From an uncultured Clostridia bacterium (GTDB lineage: Bacteria; Bacillota; Clostridia; Christensenellales; Borkfalkiaceae): a DNA stretch of 64,000 nt. This document shows positions 26,148-35,755 of the stretch, piece after piece; the stretch's first letter is position 1; each line of letters starts with the position of its first letter. A program made the position numbers and the translations under genes. Location: assembly GCA_944354535.1 (NCBI GenBank), contig CALVPY010000006.1, positions 1 through 64,000 of the forward strand. Reading direction: 5' to 3'. The notes beneath the pieces were generated by a model, which searched no databases, was not told the origin of the DNA, and worked only from the letters and a program-made list of their open reading frames with translations.

Positions 26148-26360
26148 GTGAACGGAACTGTGAAATGGTTCAATGACGGGAAAGGTTATGGGTTTATTTC
26201 CAACGACGAGGGGGGTGACGATATCTTCGTTCACTTCTCCGCCATCCAGACGGAGGGATTCCGCACATTGAAGGAAGGGCAGAAGGTCTCGTTCGAGGCG
26301 GAGCCCGATCCTAAGGACAGCGGGAAGCTCCGCGCGGTGAATGTTGTACCCCTTTCCTAA
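26148..26360 (+). CDS. Cold-shock domain protein
   Basis: This is a 70-residue Csp-family single-stranded nucleic-acid binding protein. It has both RNP motifs, [10 protein letters not shown] and DIFVHFSAI, in the standard five-strand fold. The start is GTG after ACAGGAGG. A strong promoter and a roughly 94-base untranslated leader resemble other csp genes, whose leaders act in cold-dependent control; the leader fold was not computed. A terminator follows. Confidence 0.95.
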   Translation: MNGTVKWFNDGKGYGFISNDEGGDDIFVHFSAIQTEGFRTLKEGQKVSFEAEPDPKDSGKLRAVNVVPLS

Positions 26361-26404
26361 GGCAAAAGCGGCGGCACTTTCAAATCAAATTGAAATTCTA
26401 CTGC

Positions 26405-26436
26405 GAAAAAACACGGCGAAAAAGCCGTGTTTTTTC
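26405..26436 (+). terminator. Intrinsic terminator after the cold-shock gene
   Basis: ACACGGC (26411-26417), loop GAAAAA and GCCGTGT (26424-26430), with an A run before and six T after; may act in both directions. Confidence 0.88.
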
Positions 26437-26501
26437 ATGCTGCGGAGCGGGATGCCGTTTTTGTCTGCACACTTTGCAATGGCGTCGGCATACGATGGGA
26501 T

Positions 26502-27833
26502 ATGTTTTCCGAACTCTTTGCGGGCGGCGTCTATTTCGTTGGGATCGGCGGAGTGAGCATGAGCGCGCTCGCCCGTCTTCTGAATGCGCACGGCGTCCGT
26601 GTGCGCGGGAGCGACGCCGTCGAGGGAGCCTTCCTGTCTGTGCTGAGAAGGGAGGGTATTTCCGTCTCTCTCGGCAGCGCGGAAACGATTTCGGAAGACA
26701 CTGTGGTCTTTACGGGCGCCGTGGACGGAACGCATCCGCAGGTCGCCGCGGCGAGACGGGCGGGAAAACGCCTGCTGCCGCGCGCGCAATTGCTCGGGCT
26801 TATCGCCGAGCAGTTCCCCATGACAATCTCTTTCGCGGGCTGCCACGGCAAGACGACGGCGACTGCCATGTTATCGCACATCCTCCGCGGGCGCAGGCCG
26901 TTCACCTGTCATATCGGCGGCGAGGATCTCGATCTTTCCAACTTCTATGCGGATGGGGAAGAGATCTTTGTGACGGAGGCCTGCGAATTTCAGCGCAGTT
27001 TTCTGTCGCTGAAAAGCGGCATCGCGGTCGTCCTTAACATCGAGCTCGACCACACCGACTGCTACCGCAGCGTAGAGGAGCTCTTTGCGGCCTTTTCTGC
27101 TTTTGCGGGGCGGGCGGAGAGCGTCATCGTCAATGCCGACGATGTCCGGGCGCGCAGCCTGCCTCATGCACTCTCGTTCGGGCTGTTTTCGGGCGATATC
27201 CGCGCTGCGGGGCTGAAAAGCAGCGGGGAGCGCTACACCTTCACGGTGACGGAAAAGGGTGTTCCGCTCGTCCGCGTACGGCTCGCTGTCGCGGGCAAAG
27301 TGCATATCTATAATGCACTTGCGGCTTTTGCCGCCGCCCGTCTTTTAGGGCTCGCGCCGCAGGAGATCGCCGACGGCCTATCCTCTTTCCGCGGGGTAAG
27401 ACGCCGCTTTGAACAGGTCGACTTCTTTCACGGCGTTCCCGTCATTTCGGACTACGCCCATCATCCGCGGGAGATCGCGGCGGCCATTCAGACGGCGCAG
27501 GCGATCGCGGAGGGCACGGTACACGTCGTCTTTCAGCCGCACACCTATACGCGGACCCGCGATCTTATGGATGACTTCGTCGCGGCGCTGAAGGCGGCGG
27601 AAAGCCCCGTCATCTATCGTACCTATGCGGCACGGGAGAAGTTTCTCTTTTCGGGCAGCGCGGCCATGCTGACGGCACGCCTTCCCGACGCTTGCTATGT
27701 GCAGTCGCCCGATCGGCTTTGGCGAGTACTTGCGGAGAAAGTGAAGCCCCGCGATCTCATCCTCGTATTGGGAGCGGGGGATCTCGATGCGGCCGTGCGC
27801 GGAATGCTCCAAAAAACGCCCTCCCGGGGATAG
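26502..27833 (+). CDS. murC: UDP-N-acetylmuramate--L-alanine ligase
   Basis: MurC adds L-Ala to UDP-MurNAc in peptidoglycan synthesis. The 443-residue protein has YFVGIGGVSMSALA at the N-terminus, the ATP motif GCHGKTTATAML, ELDHTDCY and SDYAHHPREI in the ligase core, and LGAGDLDAAV near the end. The ATG at 26502 gives the normal N-terminus; an earlier in-frame ATG adds 25 unrelated residues that come from the terminator region. The ribosome site (GGGAT) is weak and no promoter is evident. It stands alone, away from other mur genes. Confidence 0.94.
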   Translation: MFSELFAGGVYFVGIGGVSMSALARLLNAHGVRVRGSDAVEGAFLSVLRREGISVSLGSAETISEDTVVFTGAVDGTHPQVAAARRAGKRLLPRAQLLGLIAEQFPMTISFAGCHGKTTATAMLSHILRGRRPFTCHIGGEDLDLSNFYADGEEIFVTEACEFQRSFLSLKSGIAVVLNIELDHTDCYRSVEELFAAFSAFAGRAESVIVNADDVRARSLPHALSFGLFSGDIRAAGLKSSGERYTFTVTEKGVPLVRVRLAVAGKVHIYNALAAFAAARLLGLAPQEIADGLSSFRGVRRRFEQVDFFHGVPVISDYAHHPREIAAAIQTAQAIAEGTVHVVFQPHTYTRTRDLMDDFVAALKAAESPVIYRTYAAREKFLFSGSAAMLTARLPDACYVQSPDRLWRVLAEKVKPRDLILVLGAGDLDAAVRGMLQKTPSRG

Positions 27834-27845
27834 GCCGGGAGGGCG
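27811..27845 (-). terminator. Shared terminator between murC and the DUF815 gene
   Basis: CGCCCTCCCGG (27817-27827) pairs with CCGGGAGGGCG (27835-27845). Read on the minus strand it is followed by TTTTTT, so it chiefly ends the DUF815 transcript; the murC stop codon is in the loop. Confidence 0.82.
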
Positions 27846-27850
27846 ATACT

Positions 27851-29014
27851 TTATATTTCGATGGGTTTTTCTTTCTTCTGTCTTGCGATGAGATAATCGA
27901 CGAGCTGCCTTGCCCTGCGGGGGGAGCGTCCGCCGCGGACGAGTGCCCAGCGTTCGGCAACGGCGTCGAGCGCATCGCCCGAAAGCAGTACGCCGTCCTC
28001 CTCGGCCAAAGCGTGTACGATCCTGAGATATTCCTCCTTGTTGGTCGCGGAAAAGAGCACCGTAATGCCGAAGCGGTCGGAAAGAGACAAAAGCTCCTGC
28101 TCGTTCTCTTCGCGGTGCATACTGTTCTCGCGGGCGGAGACGCTCTCGTCGACGATGTGGCGGCGGTTGCTGGTCGCCACGATCATCACGTTGTCGGCGT
28201 GGCCTTCGGCGCTTCCTTGGAGCGCTGTCTTGAGCGAGGAGATGCGGTCGTCGTGCTCGCTCAAAGAGAAGTCGTCGATGAAGACGAGAAAGCGCAGCGG
28301 GATGGCGGCAAGAAAGGACTTGAGTTTGGGAAGATGCCCGACGTCCTCCTTTGCGATCTCCACGAGGCGAAGCTTCTGCGGGAAGAAATTTTTCACCATC
28401 GCATGGACGGTGGAGGACTTCCCCGTGCCTCTGTCGCCGTAGAGGAGCATATCGGAGTAGGGCAGCCCGCGCACGAAGTTTTCAAGGTTATCATACACCT
28501 GCGCCTTTTCGTGCTCATACCCTTTGAGGTCGCTGAGCGAAAGAGTGGAGGGAGAGCGTACGGGAATGAGCTCGTCTTCCGCCGTCCAGCGAAATTCTGC
28601 CGTGGCGATGAACTTGCCGCAGCCCGAACTCTGATAAAAAGAGTAAAGGAGATTGGCGGCTTTCTCATCCCAATTCACGAGCGGCGCGGAGGGTTTGCCC
28701 ATGTTGAAATCGGGCGAAGAAAATTCGAGCGCGCGGCCGATCTCGGCAAGGTCGCAGATATAGGCGCGCTTCAGATAAGGGGAGATGTTTCCCCCCGCGG
28801 CACACGCACGGGAGAATGCGTTTTCATCGTGGATAACGAGTTCCTTGACGTATTCGGAGAAGTTGTTCTCCGCCCCGTGCTCAAAGAGTTCGTGCAAAAA
28901 TGTTGCGCGGGCAGCGATGTCGCCGTTGCGGAAACTGCGGTATGCGGCGAGGACGGGATCCTTCAGGATCCCCGAAAGTACGGTGAGTTCGAGGTATGCA
29001 GATCGTTCGTTCAT
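27851..29014 (-). CDS. AAA ATPase of the DUF815 family
   Basis: The 387-residue protein matches the DUF815 (YloB-like predicted AAA+ ATPase) pattern: an all-helical N-terminal half, then LKGYEHEKAQVYDNLENFV, Walker A YGDRGTGKSST, Walker B FLVFIDDFSL, sensor-like MIVATSNRRHIVD and a C-terminal RARQLVDYLIARQ. Its role is not established; it is often annotated only as a predicted ATPase. The start follows AGGAAACAATT. It is transcribed divergently from ilvC with its own promoter and ends at a shared terminator. Confidence 0.85.
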   Translation of the reverse strand: MNERSAYLELTVLSGILKDPVLAAYRSFRNGDIAARATFLHELFEHGAENNFSEYVKELVIHDENAFSRACAAGGNISPYLKRAYICDLAEIGRALEFSSPDFNMGKPSAPLVNWDEKAANLLYSFYQSSGCGKFIATAEFRWTAEDELIPVRSPSTLSLSDLKGYEHEKAQVYDNLENFVRGLPYSDMLLYGDRGTGKSSTVHAMVKNFFPQKLRLVEIAKEDVGHLPKLKSFLAAIPLRFLVFIDDFSLSEHDDRISSLKTALQGSAEGHADNVMIVATSNRRHIVDESVSARENSMHREENEQELLSLSDRFGITVLFSATNKEEYLRIVHALAEEDGVLLSGDALDAVAERWALVRGGRSPRRARQLVDYLIARQKKEKPIEI

Positions 29015-29048
29015 AATTGTTTCCTGTTCTTCGGTTCTCTCGGAATGT

Positions 29049-29077
29049 ATTATAATGCACCTGCGCAAAAAATGCAA
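29049..29077 (-). promoter_or_regulatory. Promoter of the DUF815 gene
   Basis: On the minus strand TTGCAT (29077-29072), 17-base spacer and TATAAT (29054-29049). Confidence 0.7.
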
Positions 29078-29106
29078 CAAAAAGGCGTAAATTATTCGCC
29101 GTTTGC

Positions 29107-29135
29107 TTGACGAATTGGGGCGGGGGGCGTATAAT
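29107..29135 (+). promoter_or_regulatory. Promoter of ilvC
   Basis: TTGACG (29107-29112), 17-base spacer and TATAAT (29130-29135). The leader of about 25 bases has CGGAGG and no room for a T-box. Confidence 0.82.
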
Positions 29136-29163
29136 ATACAGAAAAAGCAAGTTTCGGAGGTAA

Positions 29164-30216
<1,053 letters not shown>

Positions 30217-30232
30217 ACGTTTCGAGATACAG

Positions 30233-30270
30233 ACGCCCCGGCAAAGTGGATCCTGCCGGGGTGTTTTTTC
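30233..30270 (+). terminator. Intrinsic terminator after ilvC
   Basis: CCCCGGCA (30236-30243) pairs with TGCCGGGG (30254-30261), followed by TGTTTTTT. Confidence 0.88.
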
Positions 30271-30328
30271 GGTTTGTTCCCGCCGGGGACCTCCCCACGA
30301 TCATTTTACCTAAGGAGAGATAGAGTCG

Positions 30329-31048
30329 ATGAAGAAGGCGGTCATTTTTGATAAAGACGGAACGCTGCTCGATTTTGAAGCGTTTTGGCTTCCCGTTGCT
30401 CGGGGTGCGCTGACGGAGCTTGCGCATCGATCGGGCGTGCCGCTCGGGGCGGTCCGTGCGGCCGAAGAGAAGCTCGGCATCACGGCGGGGCGTGCGGAAA
30501 AAAACGGTATTTTGTGTGCGGGAACGTATGCCGAAATGGCTGCGATCGTGCAGGATGTGTTTGCCGCATACGGAATAAAGATCGGTGCGCAGGAAATGTA
30601 TCGTAAAGTTTGCCGCGCGTTCGGCGATCATATGTACCGCGGGGAAGTCGTTCCCACGACGCCCCGGCTGAAGGCGATCCTGGACGAGCTCAAGGGGAGG
30701 GGATGTAAATTGTTCGTCGTTACGACAGACAACAGGGAGATGACCATAGCCTGCCTGAAAGCATTGAAGATCGAGCAGCTCTTTGATGCGGTCTGCACGG
30801 ATGGCGAGGGGTATCCCGCCAAGCCCGATCCGTATGTCATCGGAAAGCTCGCCGAAGAGTATTCTTTGGAACGGGCATCTTTGGCGATGGTGGGGGATAC
30901 GCTCACCGATCTCCATTTTGCAAGGCGCGGCGGCATCACGGGGATCGGCTATGCCAAAGACGAGAGCGGAAAGAAGCTGCTTTCGCCCTTTGCGGATCGG
31001 GTGATCGGCGATCTTTGCGAGCTTCCACGGCTCTTGGAGCAGATCTGA
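30329..31048 (+). CDS. HAD-family phosphatase (phosphoglycolate phosphatase-like)
   Basis: The 239-residue haloacid-dehalogenase hydrolase has motif I FDKDGTLLDFE with the nucleophilic Asp, motif II VVTTDN, motif III Lys in YPAKPDPYVIGK and motif IV VGDTLTDLHFA. A helical cap between residues 20 and 95 makes it a C1-type phosphoglycolate phosphatase/pyrophosphatase PpaX-like enzyme. AAGGAGAGATAG gives the ribosome site. The substrate is unknown; neighbours give no clue. Confidence 0.88.
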   Translation: MKKAVIFDKDGTLLDFEAFWLPVARGALTELAHRSGVPLGAVRAAEEKLGITAGRAEKNGILCAGTYAEMAAIVQDVFAAYGIKIGAQEMYRKVCRAFGDHMYRGEVVPTTPRLKAILDELKGRGCKLFVVTTDNREMTIACLKALKIEQLFDAVCTDGEGYPAKPDPYVIGKLAEEYSLERASLAMVGDTLTDLHFARRGGITGIGYAKDESGKKLLSPFADRVIGDLCELPRLLEQI

Positions 31049-31173
31049 AATTTGCCGCGCCGAAAACATGACGATCCTTCGAACTTCAACGGAAAAACGA
31101 CTGAGATCCATTTGAAAATTGCATCAAAGTGCAAAATTTTTGTAAAAAGGGCAGAATAATTCGCATTTGGGTA

Positions 31174-31202
31174 TTGAAATTCGGGGAGGAATATAGTATA
31201 AT
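31174..31202 (+). promoter_or_regulatory. Promoter of the glycogen operon
   Basis: TTGAAA (31174-31179), 17-base spacer and TATAAT (31197-31202), with a leader of about 65 bases before glgB. Confidence 0.82.
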
Positions 31203-31274
31203 AGTCTTGTGCGATGCAGGAAATGCACCACAACATGCAGTATCTTCGCATTTTATGCGGATGAAGGGGGCCCA

Positions 31275-33368
31275 ATGAGCAAAGAGCAACAAATGATCAA
31301 AGAGCAGAGACTCGAACAGGAGACGGATTTCCCGCTCTATCTTTATCATCACGGAAAAAATGACCGGATCTATGAAGTGTTCGGTGCGCATAAGAAGACG
31401 GTAGACGGTGAAGAAGGATATATGTTCCGCGTTTGGGCGCCGCACGCCCAGCAGGTCTCCGTTGTCGGCGATTTCAACGGCTGGAATGCCGAAGCCAACG
31501 TCATGCAGCGTATGGTGGACGGGGAGACCTTCGAATTGTTCATCCCCGGCCTCAAGCAGTACGACGTCTACAAATATTGCGTCACGGCGGCGGACGGAAG
31601 GCAGCTCATGAAGGCGGATCCCATCGGGTTCCATACCGAGACTCCTCCCGCGACGGCTTCCAAGCTCTATGATCTCGAAGGGTATGAATGGAAAGACGGC
31701 GCCTATCTCGAAGCGCTCTACAAAAAGAATGTCTATTCCTCGCCGATGAACATCTACGAGGTCAATCTGCTCTCGTGGAAGAAGCACGACGACGGAAATT
31801 ATTATTCCTATCTCGATCTTGCGCGCGAACTCGTGCCTTATGTCAAGGAGATGGGTTATACGCACGTTGAATTCATGCCCGTGACGGAGTTCCCTTATGA
31901 CGGTTCGTGGGGATATCAGGTGACGGGCTACTTTGCCGTGACGTCCCGTCTCGGGACGCCCAAAGATTTCATGGCGCTCGTCGACGCATTCCATGCGGCG
32001 GGCATCGGCGTTATCCTCGACTGGGTGCCCGCGCACTTCCCCAAAGATGCGCACGGGCTCTACGAGTTTGACGGCCAGCCTCTTTACGAGAGCAGCCAGT
32101 GGGACAGGATGGAGCACAAGAGCTGGGGGACCCGCCGCTTTGACTACGGCAGGAACGAAGTCCTTTCCTTCCTCATCTCCTCCGCCTGCTTCCTCTTCGA
32201 CAAATTCCACTGTGACGGTCTGCGCGTGGATGCCGTTGCCTCCATGCTCTATCTTGATTACGACAAACGGGAAGGGGAGTGGGTTCCCAACATCTACGGC
32301 GAGAACAAGAACCTCGAAGCGATCGCCTTTTTGCGCAAGCTCAACGAGGCCGTGTTCCTTCGTTATCCGCACGCTCTCATGATCGCGGAAGAGTCGACTG
32401 CTTGGGGGCTCGTCACGAAGCCCGGTTCCGTGGGCGGCCTCGGTTTCAACTACAAGTGGAACATGGGTTGGATGAACGATATGCTCTCGTATATCAGCCT
32501 CAATCCCTTCTTCCGCATGAACAATCACAATAAGCTCACCTTCTCGATGATGTACGCCTTCTCCGAGAACTATGTGCTTCCCATCTCGCACGACGAGGTG
32601 GTGTACGGCAAGTGCTCGCTCATCAACAAGATGCCCGGCACTTACGAAGAGAAGTTCGCGGGCGTAAGATCTTTCCTCGGCTACATGATGGCGCATCCCG
32701 GCAAGAAACTCGGCTTCATGGGCTATGAGTTCGGCCAGTTCAACGAGTGGGACTACCACAAGCAGCTCGATTTCTTCCTTGCGGACGAGTATGAAATGCA
32801 CAGGAAACTGCAGGGGTACGTCAAGGCGCTCAACGAGTTCTATGCTTCGACGCCTGCCTTCTTCGAGGTGGAAGATTCGTGGGACGGTTTCGAATGGCTC
32901 GCCGCCAACGATGCCGATAAGAACATCGTCTCCTTCATCCGCAGGGATAAAAAGGGGAACGAGATCATTGCGCTCATCAGTTTCTCGGGTGCGGACAGCC
33001 CCGGTTATTGGATGGGGGTCAACAAGCGGGGAAAATACCGTATCGTCTTCAACAGCGACGACAAGAAGTACGGCGGCGACGGTAAGATCAAGAAAAACGT
33101 CTTTACGGCAGCGAAGAAGCCCAGCCACGGTAAGATGTACTCCGTCGTCATCGATGTGCCGAAACTTTGCTGCATCTATTTTGTGAAGGAACCCGATCCG
33201 CCCAAAGCGGAGAAGCTCCCTGCGGCAGGAGCAAAAAAGAAGGCTGCGGCGGCAAGCGTAAAGTCGGCGGAAGGGGGAACGGCGAAGACAGCTTCCAAGG
33301 CGGCAGCAGCAAAGACTGCCGCCGGGAAGGGCAAGGCGAAGACGGCAAAAAAGCCGGATTTGAAATAA
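31275..33368 (+). CDS. glgB: 1,4-alpha-glucan branching enzyme
   Basis: GlgB forms alpha-1,6 branches in glycogen. The 697-residue protein has a CBM48 domain (FRVWAPHAQQVSVVGDFNGW), a GH13 barrel with GLRVDAVASMLYLDY (nucleophile Asp), LMIAEEST (acid Glu) and ISHDEVVYGK (Asp), and a C-terminal beta domain. The last 50 or so residues are an Ala/Lys-rich, strongly basic tail (for example KKKAAAASVK, KGKAKTAKK), unlike standard GlgB. The ATG at 31275 follows GAAGGGGG; an upstream frame would give an unrelated cysteine-rich leader. First gene of the glg operon. Confidence 0.95.
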   Translation: MSKEQQMIKEQRLEQETDFPLYLYHHGKNDRIYEVFGAHKKTVDGEEGYMFRVWAPHAQQVSVVGDFNGWNAEANVMQRMVDGETFELFIPGLKQYDVYKYCVTAADGRQLMKADPIGFHTETPPATASKLYDLEGYEWKDGAYLEALYKKNVYSSPMNIYEVNLLSWKKHDDGNYYSYLDLARELVPYVKEMGYTHVEFMPVTEFPYDGSWGYQVTGYFAVTSRLGTPKDFMALVDAFHAAGIGVILDWVPAHFPKDAHGLYEFDGQPLYESSQWDRMEHKSWGTRRFDYGRNEVLSFLISSACFLFDKFHCDGLRVDAVASMLYLDYDKREGEWVPNIYGENKNLEAIAFLRKLNEAVFLRYPHALMIAEESTAWGLVTKPGSVGGLGFNYKWNMGWMNDMLSYISLNPFFRMNNHNKLTFSMMYAFSENYVLPISHDEVVYGKCSLINKMPGTYEEKFAGVRSFLGYMMAHPGKKLGFMGYEFGQFNEWDYHKQLDFFLADEYEMHRKLQGYVKALNEFYASTPAFFEVEDSWDGFEWLAANDADKNIVSFIRRDKKGNEIIALISFSGADSPGYWMGVNKRGKYRIVFNSDDKKYGGDGKIKKNVFTAAKKPSHGKMYSVVIDVPKLCCIYFVKEPDPPKAEKLPAAGAKKKAAAASVKSAEGGTAKTASKAAAAKTAAGKGKAKTAKKPDLK

Positions 33369-33400
33369 ATCAAGGAAATCTGTAAGGGGGCATAAGGCAT

Positions 33401-34597
33401 ATGCAAAGAAAGAAAGAATGCGTCGCAATGTTGCTCGCAGGCGGACAGGGTAGCAGACTGTACGCACTCACGAACAAGATTGCAAAACCCGCAGTCGCGT
33501 TCGGCGCGAAGTATCGTATCATCGACTTCCCGCTGAGCAACTGCATCAACTCGGGCATCGATACGGTGGGCGTGCTCACGCAGTACGAGCCGCTCGAACT
33601 CAACGAGTATATCGGAAACGGACAGCCGTGGGATCTCGACCGTGCATTCGGCGGCGTACACATCCTTTCGCCCTATCAGGCGAAGGTCAAGTCGTCCTGG
33701 TACGAGGGTACGGCAAATGCCATCTACCAGAATATGCACTTCATGAAGAAGTACAATCCCGACTATGTGCTCATCCTTTCGGGCGATCATATCTACAAGA
33801 TGGATTACGCCAAGATGCTCAAAGCGCATATCGAGACGGGGGCAGACTGCACGATCGCGGCCATCGAGGTGCCGCTGAAAGAGGCTTCCCGCTTCGGCAT
33901 CCTCAACACCAATCCCGACGGCTCCATCTATCAGTTCGAAGAGAAGCCCAAGCAGCCCAAGAGCAATCTGGCTTCCATGGGTATCTACATCTTCACCGCG
34001 CAGAAACTCTTTGACTATCTCGAGGCGGATGAGCAGAATCCGAATTCGAGCAAAGACTTCGGCAAGGATGTTCTTCCCGCCATGCTGGATGCGGGAGAGA
34101 AGATGTTCTCCTATCGCTTTGAAGGTTATTGGAAGGACGTCGGAACGATCTCGTCGCTTTGGGAAGCGAATATGGAGCTGCTCGGCGAGGAGCCCGTCTT
34201 CGATGTTTCCGATCCCGCATGGAAGATCCATTCTCGCAATCCGCTCGCCCCTCCCGAATACATCGGCGACAAGGCGCAGGTCGGCAACTCCATGATCGCG
34301 CTCGGCTGTGAGATCGAAGGCGTCGTAGAGCATTCCGTGCTTGCAAGCAACGTCGTCGTGGAAGAGGGGGCGGAAGTCAGAGACAGCGTCATCATGGCGG
34401 GGACCGTCATCAAGAAGGGCGCCAAAGTGCTCTATTCCATCATCGACGAGAACGTGACCGTTGAAGAAGGCGCCGTCGTCGGCGATCCCCAGGATACAGG
34501 CAAGGGCATCGCCGTGCTCGGCAGGCAGATCACCATCGGCAGGAACGCCAAAGTCGATGGCGGTAAAATTTTGGATCAGGACTATAAGGGGGAATAA
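33401..34597 (+). CDS. glgC: Glucose-1-phosphate adenylyltransferase, catalytic subunit
   Basis: GlgC makes ADP-glucose, the committed step of glycogen synthesis. The 398-residue protein has the pyrophosphorylase loop [37 protein letters not shown] and EEKPKQPKS, then a left-handed beta helix with repeating hexapeptides ([18 protein letters not shown] region). These catalytic residues are intact, unlike GlgD next door. It starts 32 bases after glgB and five bases before glgD. Confidence 0.96.
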   Translation: MQRKKECVAMLLAGGQGSRLYALTNKIAKPAVAFGAKYRIIDFPLSNCINSGIDTVGVLTQYEPLELNEYIGNGQPWDLDRAFGGVHILSPYQAKVKSSWYEGTANAIYQNMHFMKKYNPDYVLILSGDHIYKMDYAKMLKAHIETGADCTIAAIEVPLKEASRFGILNTNPDGSIYQFEEKPKQPKSNLASMGIYIFTAQKLFDYLEADEQNPNSSKDFGKDVLPAMLDAGEKMFSYRFEGYWKDVGTISSLWEANMELLGEEPVFDVSDPAWKIHSRNPLAPPEYIGDKAQVGNSMIALGCEIEGVVEHSVLASNVVVEEGAEVRDSVIMAGTVIKKGAKVLYSIIDENVTVEEGAVVGDPQDTGKGIAVLGRQITIGRNAKVDGGKILDQDYKGE

Positions 34598-34602
34598 ACA
34601 GA

Positions 34603-35712
34603 ATGGCTTATTCGACGGTAGGAGTAATTTTCTCCAATGTGCATGACGAGAACATCCCCGATCTTTCCCGCCACAGAACGATGGCTTCCATCCCGTTCGG
34701 CGGAAGATACCGCCTTATCGATTTCGCATTGTCCAACATGGTCAATTCCGGGATCACGACGGTGGGCATCGTCACGAAAAACAACTATCAGTCGCTCATC
34801 GATCATCTCGGCAGCGGCAAGGACTGGGATCTTGCGAGAAAGGACGGCGGCATCATCCTGCTTCCTCCCTACTCCGATGAAACGGATGCCCCCTATACTT
34901 CGCGTCTCGAAGCGCTCAAGGGCATCACGGGATTTTTGAACCACCGCAAAGAGGATTATGTCGTCATCTCCGACTGCGACGGAGTTGCCCGCCTTGATGT
35001 TGCCGATATCGTGCGCAGCCACGCTGCCAACCAGGCGGACATCACGATGGTCTACACCGAGACGAATGACATCGAGAGCTCTTACTATATCACGCTCGAT
35101 CCCGATGAAACGGGCCGCATTCAGGGCGTTCAGATCAGCCCCAAGTTCAGCGGAAAGGCCAATCTCTACATCAACGTGATGGTGCTCAACCGGGAGTTCC
35201 TGATCGATCTCATCGGCAACGCCGTCACGCGCGGGCTCACCAGCTTCGGAAAGGATATCCTTGCAAAGAGCACGGATACGCTCCGCATCTTCGGCTACAA
35301 GTTTGACGGCTATTATGCCGGGATCGATTCGCTGCAGAACTATTTCCGTCACAGCATGGAACTGCTTGACAGAGATGTCCGCAGTGCGCTGTTCGCCAAT
35401 CGCGACATCTACACGAAGGTGCGTGATTCTGCGCCTTCCAAGTACATCGACGGCGCCGTAGTCAAGAATTCGCTCATTTCCGACGGCTGCACGATCGAGG
35501 GTACGGTAGAAAACAGCATCCTGTTCCGCGGCGTCAAGGTCGGGAAGGGGAGCGTCGTTAAAAATTCCATCATCATGCAGGATACCGTCATCGAATCTTC
35601 GGTGCAGCTCGACTGTGTGATCACGGATAAGAACGTCGTGATCCGCGACAGGCGTCATCTTGCCGGCTGCGAGGAACTTCCTTACTTTGTTTCCAAAGGC
35701 AGAATGCTGTAA
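34603..35712 (+). CDS. glgD: GlgD, regulatory subunit of ADP-glucose pyrophosphorylase
   Basis: GlgD is a paralogue of GlgC that forms a hetero-oligomer with it in Firmicutes and raises its activity. The 369-residue protein has the same two-domain layout, but the G-rich nucleotide loop is replaced by VIFSNVHDENIPDLSRHRTM, so it is probably catalytically inactive by itself. The beta helix (VKNSLISDGCTIEGTVENSI region) is kept. It lies directly after glgC, the expected pair. Confidence 0.94.
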   Translation: MAYSTVGVIFSNVHDENIPDLSRHRTMASIPFGGRYRLIDFALSNMVNSGITTVGIVTKNNYQSLIDHLGSGKDWDLARKDGGIILLPPYSDETDAPYTSRLEALKGITGFLNHRKEDYVVISDCDGVARLDVADIVRSHAANQADITMVYTETNDIESSYYITLDPDETGRIQGVQISPKFSGKANLYINVMVLNREFLIDLIGNAVTRGLTSFGKDILAKSTDTLRIFGYKFDGYYAGIDSLQNYFRHSMELLDRDVRSALFANRDIYTKVRDSAPSKYIDGAVVKNSLISDGCTIEGTVENSILFRGVKVGKGSVVKNSIIMQDTVIESSVQLDCVITDKNVVIRDRRHLAGCEELPYFVSKGRML

Positions 35713-35755
35713 GCGCCGTATGGCACAAAATAAGACAAGGGAGAAGAGTTGAACT

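Noticed and set aside
31086..33467. Antisense open frame across glgB (about 790 codons)
   Set aside because: glgB is complete with catalytic residues; the antisense product has low-complexity Arg/Leu/Val composition typical of shadow frames.
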